Positions 9,424 through 15,738 of a stretch of 17,061 nt of DNA are shown in pieces. Position 1 is the stretch's first letter, and the number at the start of each line of letters is the position of its first letter. The DNA comes from Deltaproteobacteria bacterium (GTDB lineage Bacteria > Desulfobacterota > Desulfobulbia > Desulfobulbales > VMSU01), in the NCBI GenBank assembly GCA_021789795.1, contig JAJYJA010000037.1, forward strand, positions 1 through 17,061. The letters run 5' to 3'. A model generated the notes under the pieces. The model was given only the letters and a program-made list of their open reading frames with translations, ran no database searches and was not told where the DNA came from. Both the position numbers and the translations under genes were made by a program.

Positions 9424-9711
9424 TTAGTCGCCGGGACAGAAGATATTTTTCATGGTGGCCATCAGCTCCAGGATCCGGGGGTCGGAGATCTTGTTGAAGA
9501 TGAAGTTCGCGTCCTTGCGGAAGCTGATGATGTCCTTGTTGCGCAGGATGGTCAGGTGCTGGGAGACGTTGGCGTTGGTGGTCTTGACCTCCTCCCGGAT
9601 CTCGCCCACGGTCAGTTCCTTGTCCTGAAGCAGGCAGAGGATCTTCAGGCGGATGGGGTGGGCCATGGTCTTGAGCATGGCGGCGACGTGTTCAACATCA
9701 TGGTCATTCAT
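9424..9711 (-). CDS. ArsR/SmtB-family winged-helix transcriptional regulator
   Basis: A 95-aa protein with the ArsR-type winged helix. It opens with helix LKTMAHPIRLKILCLL (13-28) and continues with LTVGEIREEVKTTNANVSQHLTIL, the helix-turn-helix (about 33-56). A wing follows in FRKDANFIFNKISDPRILEL. ArsR proteins are usually homodimeric repressors that release DNA on binding metal or on thiol modification. Cysteines here are C26 in the dimer/HTH helix and C92 in the C-terminal FCPGD; there is no ELCVCDL-type arsenic site, so the ligand is unknown. It is the first gene of an operon with the sulfurylase/kinase fusion and the serine hydrolase, so it probably regulates itself and them. A small palindrome overlaps the predicted -10. 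Confidence 0.9.
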   Translation of the reverse strand: MNDHDVEHVAAMLKTMAHPIRLKILCLLQDKELTVGEIREEVKTTNANVSQHLTILRNKDIISFRKDANFIFNKISDPRILELMATMKNIFCPGD

Positions 9712-9762
9712 GGGCGTGACTCGGACGGAAGTAGGATCGTGGAGGGCCGGCCATCAACCCTA

Positions 9763-9791
9763 ACCATATCTGGTATTGGCCCGCTTGGCAA
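9763..9791 (-). promoter_or_regulatory. Predicted promoter and possible operator of the arsR-like operon
   Basis: Reading leftward on the minus strand, TTGCCA (9791-9786) and TATGGT (9768-9763) are separated by 17 bases, a fair sigma70-type pair in front of the arsR-like ATG at 9711. The + strand sequence ACCATATCTGGT (9763-9774) is a 12-bp imperfect palindrome (10 of 12) covering the -10, in the place where an autoregulating ArsR repressor would bind. Both are predictions from sequence. Confidence 0.4.
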
Positions 9792-9814
9792 ACAATTTAC
9801 GAGCCCCTGGCGGA

Positions 9815-10783
9815 TCACTCCACCAGCTCGTGCACCGGCACCATCCTGACCTCGGTCTTGAGCCGGGGCAGGGCCGAGCGCAAGGCCTCCAGGGTGGTGG
9901 GCCGGGGATGGCCGATGGCGATGGCCTGGCCGTGCCGCTTAGCGAAGATGATGGCCTTGCCGATCTGGGCCAGGATGGCGGTGGCTTGGGGGGTGTTGTC
10001 CAGGAAGATGTCCCGCCGGGCCGTCTTGACCCCCAGTTCCTTGGCGGTCCGGTAGGCGACGCTCTTGGCCGAGGTCTCGCTGTCCACGAAGAACAGCCCC
10101 CGTTCCTTGAGCGCCTCCAGCACCACCCGCATGTCGGCCTGATTTTCGGTAAATCTGGAACCCATGTGGTTGTTGACCCCGATGGGCCGGTAGGGGGTGC
10201 CGAGATCGCGGTTCAAGGTGGCGAGCATGGTCTCCTTGGACATGGAGAGCATCAGGGCGCCAGGGCCGGGGGAGAGCCGGGAGTCGATGGCCTCCATCGG
10301 CAGGTGGAGCATGACGTCCCGGCCCCGGGCCGCGGCCAGGCTGGCCAGGTGGTCGGCGTTGACGGTGAACGGCAGCACCGAAAATGACAGGGGCAGGTCG
10401 AGGGCGATGAGCTGCTCGGCCACCGGCCGGTTGTTGCCGATGTCGTCGATGATGATCGCCAGCCGCGGCGGCTGGCCGACGACGGGCGGCCTCTCCGCCT
10501 CGGGCGGGGGCGTGGGGGGCGTTTCGGGGGCCGCCGGGGCCGGGGTGGCGGCCTGGGGGGGCAGGGTGGCCGGGGGCGGCGGGGCCGGGGCGGACGGTGG
10601 CCTCACCGGGGCCGGCCTGACCGCTGGCGGCGGTGGGCTGACCGGGCCGGGCCGCAGGAATAGGAAGTAGAAGGTCGCCCCCAGGCTGAGCAGCACCAAA
10701 ATTGCGAGCAGCAGGGAGATGATCAGGCAGCCGTTGGTGGATCGGGGCCGCTTCTTCTTAGGATTTTTCTTGGCAGGGGCCAT
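9815..10783 (-). CDS. Divergent polysaccharide deacetylase family protein (YibQ/DUF610 type)
   Basis: A 322-aa protein of the YibQ family, a divergent branch of NodB-like polysaccharide deacetylases that acts in the cell envelope. A basic N-terminus (KKNPKKKRPR) is followed by one membrane segment (about 19-43), a long proline/alanine-rich linker (45-105) and the catalytic-like domain (106-322). Family landmarks are AIIIDDIGNN (109-118), DVMLHLPMEA (156-165), GVNNHMGSRFTE (202-213), FFVDSETS (231-238), RDIFLDN (257-263) and AIGHP (289-293). The topology implies an inner-membrane anchor with the domain in the periplasm, the linker spanning some distance. The substrate has not been firmly established for the family. 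It is the last gene of the dinG-prenyl synthase-yibQ operon, starting 1 base after the upstream stop. Confidence 0.92.
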   Translation of the reverse strand: MAPAKKNPKKKRPRSTNGCLIISLLLAILVLLSLGATFYFLFLRPGPVSPPPPAVRPAPVRPPSAPAPPPPATLPPQAATPAPAAPETPPTPPPEAERPPVVGQPPRLAIIIDDIGNNRPVAEQLIALDLPLSFSVLPFTVNADHLASLAAARGRDVMLHLPMEAIDSRLSPGPGALMLSMSKETMLATLNRDLGTPYRPIGVNNHMGSRFTENQADMRVVLEALKERGLFFVDSETSAKSVAYRTAKELGVKTARRDIFLDNTPQATAILAQIGKAIIFAKRHGQAIAIGHPRPTTLEALRSALPRLKTEVRMVPVHELVE

Positions 10784-10784
10784 G

Positions 10785-11780
10785 TTATTTCTCGCGCTTG
10801 AGCACGTAGGCGGTCAGGGCTTGCAGGATCGAGAGTTCCGGGCGTCCGGCGAAGGGGGCCAGGGCCTCCAGGGCCTCCTTGGTCAGGGCCTCCGCCTGGC
10901 GGCGGGCGGCGGTGAAGCCTCCGGCCCGGTCGATGAGCTCCCGGGCCTCGTGGAAGGCCGCCCCCCTCTCCTCGGGCCCGGCGGCCAGCCACTGAAGCAG
11001 CCGGTCCCGGTCGGGCTCGGGCGCCGTCTCCAGGGCCAGGAGCAGGGGCAGGGTCAGCTTAGCCTCCTGGAAGTCGTTGCCCACCGCCTTGCCGGTCTTA
11101 CCCTCGTCGCCTAAGTAGTCGAGCAGGTCGTCAACGATCTGGAAGGTGAGCCCCAGGTTGTTGCCAAAGGCGGCCAGGGCCCGCCGCAACTCGTCCCCGG
11201 CCCCGGCGAAGATGGCCCCGCTCTCGCAGGCGGCGGCGATCAACAGCCCGGTCTTGCCGGTTAGGGCCGCGAAGTAGCGCTCCCGCGAGCGGCTCATCTC
11301 CTCGGCGTTGGCCAGTTGCAGAAACTCCGCCTCCACCATCCCGGCGGTGGCCCGGGAGAGGGCGGCCAGGCAGTCCACGCCGCCCAGCGAGCCCGCCAGC
11401 CACATGGCGCGGCTGTGCAGGAAGTCACCGGCCAGGATGACGTGGGTGTTGTCCCAGACCCGGTTGGCGGTGGCCCGGCCCCGGCGGCTTACGGCGTGGT
11501 CGATCACGTCGTCGTGCAGGAGGCTGGCCGCGTGGATGTACTCGTAGGCCAGGGCCAGACGGTAGAGGCCGGAGCCGGGGTCATCCCCCGCCTGGGGCAC
11601 GCAGAGCCGGGCGGCCAAGATGAGCAGCAGGGGCCGGATCCGCTTGCCGCCGTTGAAGATGGCGTACTCCAGCACCTCCTTGAGCCGCGGGCTGCCGATC
11701 GAGGCCAGGTCCTGACGCATGGCGGCGTCGATCTTGGCGGTCTCCGGCTTAAGCCGGGCGATGAGTTCGAGTTGATTCAC
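10785..11780 (-). CDS. Long-chain trans-polyprenyl diphosphate synthase (IspB-like)
   Basis: A 331-aa class I prenyl elongase that condenses isopentenyl diphosphate with an allylic diphosphate to build a long isoprenoid chain, here most likely the menaquinone side chain. It shows GGKRIRP (44-50), the first Asp-rich motif DDVID (90-94) with RRGRATANRVWDN after it, and the second Asp-rich motif DDLLD (217-221) followed by GKAVGNDFQEAKLTLPL (230-246). The residue positions just before DDVID (LLHD) are small enough to allow long products, consistent with an octaprenyl/heptaprenyl-type enzyme, but chain length is inferred. The start is a GTG at 11780 that overlaps the TGA of the helicase gene (GTGA, 11780-11777), which indicates translational coupling. 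Confidence 0.93.
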   Translation of the reverse strand: MNQLELIARLKPETAKIDAAMRQDLASIGSPRLKEVLEYAIFNGGKRIRPLLLILAARLCVPQAGDDPGSGLYRLALAYEYIHAASLLHDDVIDHAVSRRGRATANRVWDNTHVILAGDFLHSRAMWLAGSLGGVDCLAALSRATAGMVEAEFLQLANAEEMSRSRERYFAALTGKTGLLIAAACESGAIFAGAGDELRRALAAFGNNLGLTFQIVDDLLDYLGDEGKTGKAVGNDFQEAKLTLPLLLALETAPEPDRDRLLQWLAAGPEERGAAFHEARELIDRAGGFTAARRQAEALTKEALEALAPFAGRPELSILQALTAYVLKREK

Positions 11781-13738
11781 TTGACATACTCCTGAAAGAA
11801 CCGCCGCACGCCGTCCAAGTCGCGAATGACTGGGCTGGGCGGCAGACTGCGCCGGAAGGTCTGGCCGTAACCCTTACTGAACAGGCGAATATCCAGGATG
11901 GCCAAGAGCCCCTGGTCGCGGGGCGAGCGCATCAGCCGCCCCAGGCCCTGGCGCAGGGTGAGGATGGCGCGGGGCACCTGAAAGTCGGCGAAGGGGTTGC
12001 CGCCCTCCTCCCGGATCCGGTTAAGCCGGGCCATAATAACAGGATCACTGGGGACTTCAAAGGGTAGTTTGTCGATAATCAGGCAACTTAAACTTTCCCC
12101 CGGCACGTTCACCCCTTCCCAGAAGCTGGCCACCGCCAGCAGCACCGAGGCGGTATCCCGGCTGAAGATGTCAAGCAGCCGGGCCTTGGGGGCGTCGCCC
12201 TGCATCAGGAGGGGATGGGCCAGGCGGGGGGCCAGAAAGTCGCGCATCTGCCGCATGGCGGCCATGCTGGTGAACAGCACCAGCGCCCGCCCCCGGGAGG
12301 CGGTGAGCAGGGCCAGGGCCTGTTCCTGGGCCGCCGGCGGATAGGCGGGGTCGCTGGGCTCGGGAAAGCCGGCCGCCGGGATGTAAAGCCGGGTGCGACG
12401 GGGGTAGTCGAAGGGGGTGGGCAGGCGCAGGGTCTGGGCCTCCCTGGGCAGCCCCAGACGGGAGAACAGATAATCGAAGTTGCCGCCGGCGGTCAGGGTG
12501 GCGGAGGTGAGGACGATGCTCGCCGCCTGGCGATAGAGGTACTGCTTAAGGGCCGGGGCGATCTCGATGGGGGCGGCGGCCAGCGAGACGGTCTTGTCCC
12601 GGCGCTCGGCCCAATAGACGTAACGGGAGTCGAAGCCGCCGGCGGTGGCCGCGAGCGACTCCTTGAGTTCCTGGCTGCGGCGGCGAAGGCCCTCCCAGGG
12701 CTCGGCGGTCAGGCCAGGCTGATCGAGCTGCCGGGCCAGGCCGGCGATGGCCTGCTCCAGCCGGTTGACCTCCCCCTCCCAATCCGGGATACCGGCGATG
12801 ACCTCCGGCAGCGACTGACGGCCCCGCGCCACCGGGAAGAGGCCCGCGAACTCCGCCGCCTGGGTGGCCAGGGCCCGGGCGATCTGGACCGTGGCCTTGC
12901 GGGCCCCCTTCTCCAGCCGTTCCTGAGCCAGGGCCTCGACGTCCTTCACCAAGTCGAGGAGCTGGTAGTGGCTGAAGTTGGCGCCGAAGTAGCCGGTGGC
13001 CACGTTTTCCAGGTGATGGGCCTCGTCGAAGATCACCGACTGGTAACGGGGCAGGACCTCGGCGTGACCGAAGCGGCGGATGGCCAGATCGGAGAAGAAC
13101 AGGTGGTGGTTGACGATCAGCACCTGGGCGCTGGCCGCCCGCTGACGAAGCCGGGTGACGAAGCACTCGGCCTGCTGGGGGCAGTCGCCGCCCAGGCATT
13201 TGGTGGCCTGACTCGCCACCTGCTCCCAGAGCGGCGAGCCGTCGGCCAGCCAGGCCAGCTCCGCCCGGTCGCCGGTCTCGGTTCTGCCCAGCCACTCCCG
13301 CAGGGCCTCCAGCTCCGGGCCTCCGGCCAGCAGGGAAAGCTGGGGGGCGGCGACGAGCTGCTGGCAGCGGCGCAGGCAGGCGTAATTCTGGCGGCCCTTG
13401 ACGCAGATGGCCTTGAGGTCGGGCCTTATGTGGCGCCGGACAAAGGGGATATCCTTGTCTAAGAGCTGCTCCTGGAGGTTCAGGGTGCCGGTCGAGATCA
13501 CCACCTTCTGGCCACAGAGGGCCGCCGGCGCCAGGTAGGCCAGGGTCTTGCCGATCCCGGTCTCGGCCTCCGCCACCAGCATGGCGGCCTCCCCGACCTG
13601 GCCCTCCTCGTCTCCGGCCAAGAGGGTACGCCACACCGCCCGGGCCAGGTCTATCTGGCTCGCGCGACGTTCGTAGCCCGGCAGGTGACGGGCCAGGACG
13701 CCGTCGGCTCCGAAGATGTCGTCGATGGGATCAGGCAT
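11777..13738 (-). CDS. DinG/XPD-family ATP-dependent DNA helicase
   Basis: A 653-aa superfamily 2 helicase of the iron-sulfur XPD/DinG group, which unwinds DNA 5' to 3' and is used in repair or in resolving replication-transcription conflicts. Walker A is ETGIGKT (59-65) and the DEAH box is at 238-241 in VIFDEAHHLEN. Cysteines C121, C181, C186 and C192 are spaced as for the [4Fe-4S] cluster domain. VNHHLFFSDL (209-218) is a hallmark of the family. The C-terminal half has ASFWEGVNVPGESL and QGLGRLMRSPRDQG (motifs V and VI). There is no exonuclease domain. The ATG at 13738 follows a predicted promoter closely, with no clear ribosome binding site. It heads an operon with the prenyl synthase and yibQ genes. 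Confidence 0.93.
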   Translation of the reverse strand: MPDPIDDIFGADGVLARHLPGYERRASQIDLARAVWRTLLAGDEEGQVGEAAMLVAEAETGIGKTLAYLAPAALCGQKVVISTGTLNLQEQLLDKDIPFVRRHIRPDLKAICVKGRQNYACLRRCQQLVAAPQLSLLAGGPELEALREWLGRTETGDRAELAWLADGSPLWEQVASQATKCLGGDCPQQAECFVTRLRQRAASAQVLIVNHHLFFSDLAIRRFGHAEVLPRYQSVIFDEAHHLENVATGYFGANFSHYQLLDLVKDVEALAQERLEKGARKATVQIARALATQAAEFAGLFPVARGRQSLPEVIAGIPDWEGEVNRLEQAIAGLARQLDQPGLTAEPWEGLRRRSQELKESLAATAGGFDSRYVYWAERRDKTVSLAAAPIEIAPALKQYLYRQAASIVLTSATLTAGGNFDYLFSRLGLPREAQTLRLPTPFDYPRRTRLYIPAAGFPEPSDPAYPPAAQEQALALLTASRGRALVLFTSMAAMRQMRDFLAPRLAHPLLMQGDAPKARLLDIFSRDTASVLLAVASFWEGVNVPGESLSCLIIDKLPFEVPSDPVIMARLNRIREEGGNPFADFQVPRAILTLRQGLGRLMRSPRDQGLLAILDIRLFSKGYGQTFRRSLPPSPVIRDLDGVRRFFQEYVK

Positions 13739-13764
13739 GGGGCGGGCAAATGATTTTCGGCCCG

Positions 13765-13793
13765 ATCATACGTGATTTGTCGGCCGGGGGCAA
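13765..13793 (-). promoter_or_regulatory. Predicted promoter of the dinG-like operon
   Basis: On the minus strand TTGCCC (13793-13788) and TATGAT (13770-13765) are 17 bases apart. The -10 matches the consensus at 5 of 6 positions. The predicted start of transcription would be about 20 bases before the helicase ATG at 13738. It is back to back with the uspA promoter, only 5 bases separating the two -35 elements. Confidence 0.45.
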
Positions 13794-13798
13794 TCGAC

Positions 13799-13828
13799 TT
13801 GACAAGAAAATTTACTCAGTGCTAGAAT
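13799..13828 (+). promoter_or_regulatory. Near-consensus sigma70 promoter of uspA
   Basis: A perfect -35 TTGACA (13799-13804) and a 5-of-6 -10 TAGAAT (13823-13828) are separated by 18 bases. The predicted transcript starts near 13835 and leaves a leader of about 50 bases with a strong AGGAGGA ribosome binding site at 13874-13880. This is the best promoter visible in the window and predicts high expression of uspA. Confidence 0.65.
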
Positions 13829-13884
13829 TACCCCAGGAGAGGCTCCAAGGCAGTCCAACCTTTCATCTCTTTTAGGAGGATACC

Positions 13885-14334
13885 ATGCTGAAAAATGTGA
13901 AAAAGATCCTGGTTCCGGTCGATTTTTCCGACAACGCCCCCAAGGTGTTCGCGGCGGCGGCCAACGTGGCGGCCAAGTTCGGGGCCGAGCTGACCGCCGT
14001 CTTCGTGGTGCAGAGCTTCGAGGAATATGTCGGCTTCTACGTGCCCCACATGCCGGTGATGCAGTTCCAGGCCGAGATGCGCGAGGGGGCGGAAAAGAGG
14101 ATGGCCGATTTCCTGGAGGCCAACCTGCCCCCCGGCCAGAAGGGGCAAGGCAAGGTCCTGGAGGGGGATGTCGGGGAGGAGATCGTCTCCTTCGCCGAGC
14201 AGGAGAAGGCGGACATGATCGTCATGGGCACCCACGGCTACAAGGGCCTGGAGCGGGTGCTGTTCGGCAGCGTGGCCGAACAGGTGGTGAAGACCGCCAC
14301 CTGCCCGGTGCTGACCGTCAACCCCTGCCGGTGA
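13885..14334 (+). CDS. Universal stress protein (UspA family)
   Basis: A 149-aa single-domain Usp protein, a cytoplasmic nucleotide-binding fold induced in many bacteria by growth arrest or stress. It begins with the typical strand KKILVPVDFSDNA (6-18). It carries the ATP-binding signature G-x2-G-x9-G-S, read here as G115-TH-G118, nine residues, then G128-S129 in GTHGYKGLERVLFGSVAEQV, so it belongs to the ATP-binding class. It ends TCPVLTVNPCR. The ATG is preceded by AGGAGGA at ideal spacing and by a near-consensus promoter. The gene is monocistronic: it is divergent from the helicase operon and convergent with an unrecognised gene, with a hairpin 60-100 bases after its stop. The specific stress role is not visible. 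Confidence 0.95.
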   Translation: MLKNVKKILVPVDFSDNAPKVFAAAANVAAKFGAELTAVFVVQSFEEYVGFYVPHMPVMQFQAEMREGAEKRMADFLEANLPPGQKGQGKVLEGDVGEEIVSFAEQEKADMIVMGTHGYKGLERVLFGSVAEQVVKTATCPVLTVNPCR

Positions 14335-14377
14335 CGGCAGACGGCGGGCTTAAGGACGGAGACCGAAGACCCGGAAC

Positions 14378-15433
14378 CTATGTAACATCCGTAGTCACGA
14401 CCGCCACCACGCCGTAGGGCCGTGGGTGGCGGTCGTCGTTTGGGGGGGAGGCCGGACGGCGGGCGATCTTGGCCATCAGGTCGGCAAGGGACAGGGGCAG
14501 GAGATGAAAGTCGAGCCGGGCCGGGGCCTCGGCCCACAGGGGATGGCCCTGCTGAAGCTTGACCAGCGCCGCCTGGGCCGGGGCAAAATCGGCCCGGTCT
14601 CCGGCGACCAGACGCAGGAGGCCGGACAAAATCGCCTGCCGAGGCGCCTGGCTGGCCGACTGCCAGTCGTCCCGCACCTGTCGGTAGTCGGCAAGTGGGA
14701 GACCGGTTAGCGCCTGGGCCGCTGGCAGCGGCAGGGAGAGGACGGCCCCCGGGCCCGGCCCCAGGGGGCCGCTGGCATAATCGGCGAGCAGGCCCCAAAC
14801 CTCGGGGGAGGCGGAAAGCAGCCAGTGATCGGCCTGGCGGCGGTCGGCCAGGAAGAGCAGCGCCCAGGCCCGCAGCCGGCTGGCCAGGGCCTGGCTGGTC
14901 TCCGGCCTGGGTACCGCCGAGGGCCGGCCCGGCAGACAAAGCTCCCCCTCCTCGTCCTCCCGGGCCAGACGGCGCAGCAGGGCCTGGCCCTGGCCCTCCA
15001 GCGCCGCCAGGGCCACGGCAATCTCCCGTTCCTCCTGATCGTGAAGCTCGGCCAGGGCCAAGAGCAACCGGGCCTGAAGCAGGGCCTCTTCGTCTTGCGC
15101 CGCCGGGGCGGATGAGGGGCGCAGACCGCTAATCAGGCTCCCCAGCCCCTCCTGATCCACGGGGGCCGCCAGGGCGGCAATGCCCCCCAGCCGGTAATCG
15201 GCCCGGTGACGGGTGATGTCGGCCAGCAGGCCCTGGAACTTGGCCAGGGACTCGCCCAGGGGCGCCGGGGCGTATGCCGGCGCGAGATCGGCCAGCCCGG
15301 CGGGCAGCTTATCGGCACCCCCCTCGACGGGACGGTAGCTTATCACCCGCGAGCAGTAAAGAAGCAGTTGACGAACCACATCCTCTTGGGTGATAGTAAC
15401 GCCAGCAATCAGGGCCGAAAAATCAAGCGACAT
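14378..15433 (-). CDS. Unrecognised 351-aa soluble, helical, leucine/alanine-rich protein
   Basis: I do not recognise this protein. It is rich in Leu, Ala, Arg and Gln, with no signal peptide, no membrane segment and no catalytic motif that I can identify. Long amphipathic helices are likely (for example LLQARLLLALAELHDQEER and ALASRLRAWALLFLADRRQ). Cysteines are few (C28 and one in GELCLPGR). The ORF is long and open in a GC-rich region where shadow frames are common, but the frame has a sensible start (ATG at 15433) and no competing gene on the other strand. Its last 15 or so codons lie across a strong hairpin that also terminates uspA, so the true C-terminus is uncertain. It is divergent from the 95-aa membrane protein with only 17 bases between the start codons. 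No strong ribosome binding site is seen. Confidence 0.72.
   Translation of the reverse strand: MSLDFSALIAGVTITQEDVVRQLLLYCSRVISYRPVEGGADKLPAGLADLAPAYAPAPLGESLAKFQGLLADITRHRADYRLGGIAALAAPVDQEGLGSLISGLRPSSAPAAQDEEALLQARLLLALAELHDQEEREIAVALAALEGQGQALLRRLAREDEEGELCLPGRPSAVPRPETSQALASRLRAWALLFLADRRQADHWLLSASPEVWGLLADYASGPLGPGPGAVLSLPLPAAQALTGLPLADYRQVRDDWQSASQAPRQAILSGLLRLVAGDRADFAPAQAALVKLQQGHPLWAEAPARLDFHLLPLSLADLMAKIARRPASPPNDDRHPRPYGVVAVVTTDVT
14397..14441 (+). terminator. Strong hairpin, probable uspA terminator inside the end of the convergent gene
   Basis: ACGACCGCCACC (14397-14408) pairs perfectly with GGTGGCGGTCGT (14425-14436), a 12-bp stem whose loop region can pair further (GCC/GGC around a GTAG tetraloop), and it is followed by CGTTT. 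The T run is short, so termination efficiency is uncertain. It lies 63 bases after the uspA stop and, on the other strand, within the final codons of the 351-aa gene. Confidence 0.5.
15368..15397 (+). promoter_or_regulatory. Possible promoter of the 95-aa membrane protein gene
   Basis: TTGACG (15368-15373) and GATAGT (15392-15397) are 18 bases apart, with the ATG of the membrane protein gene at 15451. The -35 is 5 of 6 and the -10 only 4 of 6. The site lies inside the first codons of the divergent 351-aa gene, which is expected because the 17 bases between the two start codons cannot hold two promoters. Confidence 0.28.
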
Positions 15434-15450
15434 GGACGGGATAAGGGTGG

Positions 15451-15738
15451 ATGAAGGTTAGGGAGTGGTTTTCGCTTGTGGTCTTAGCCGGGGTGTATCT
15501 CCTGTGCAGCGTGCGGTATTTCCCTGGCCTCCCCGCCAAGACGGCGGCCGAGACCCTGCTGCAGATCGTCAGTGTCGCCCCCCTGCCCGGCGGGGCCACC
15601 ATCATCCTGGTCAACTTTCTCCAGCGCCGGGCCGGCCAGAAGATGGCCTGGGACCGGATGCTACGCATCTATCTCACCGTGGGGCTGATGGTGGAACTGC
15701 TCTACGGCCTGCACGATTACCTCGGCAAGGCCAGTTAG
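15451..15738 (+). CDS. Small membrane protein of unknown function (95 aa)
   Basis: A 95-aa hydrophobic protein I do not recognise. Likely membrane segments are residues 7-22 (FSLVVLAGVYLLCSVR), about 36-57 (LLQIVSVAPLPGGATIILVNF, broken by a Pro-Gly-Gly turn) and about 72-88 (RIYLTVGLMVELLYGL). A basic loop lies between the last two (QRRAGQKMAWDR). The size and layout are those of small inner-membrane proteins with two or three helices. The ATG at 15451 has AAGGG about 4 bases upstream, which is a mediocre ribosome binding site. Its TAG stop (15736-15738) overlaps the TAA of the convergent beta-helix gene (15735-15737). Intact hydrophobic segments in frame argue that it is real. Confidence 0.75.
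   Translation: MKVREWFSLVVLAGVYLLCSVRYFPGLPAKTAAETLLQIVSVAPLPGGATIILVNFLQRRAGQKMAWDRMLRIYLTVGLMVELLYGLHDYLGKAS

Noticed and set aside
12215..13462. A 415-aa plus-strand frame opposite the helicase gene
   Set aside because: Shadow of the DinG-type gene, which has complete helicase motifs on the other strand.
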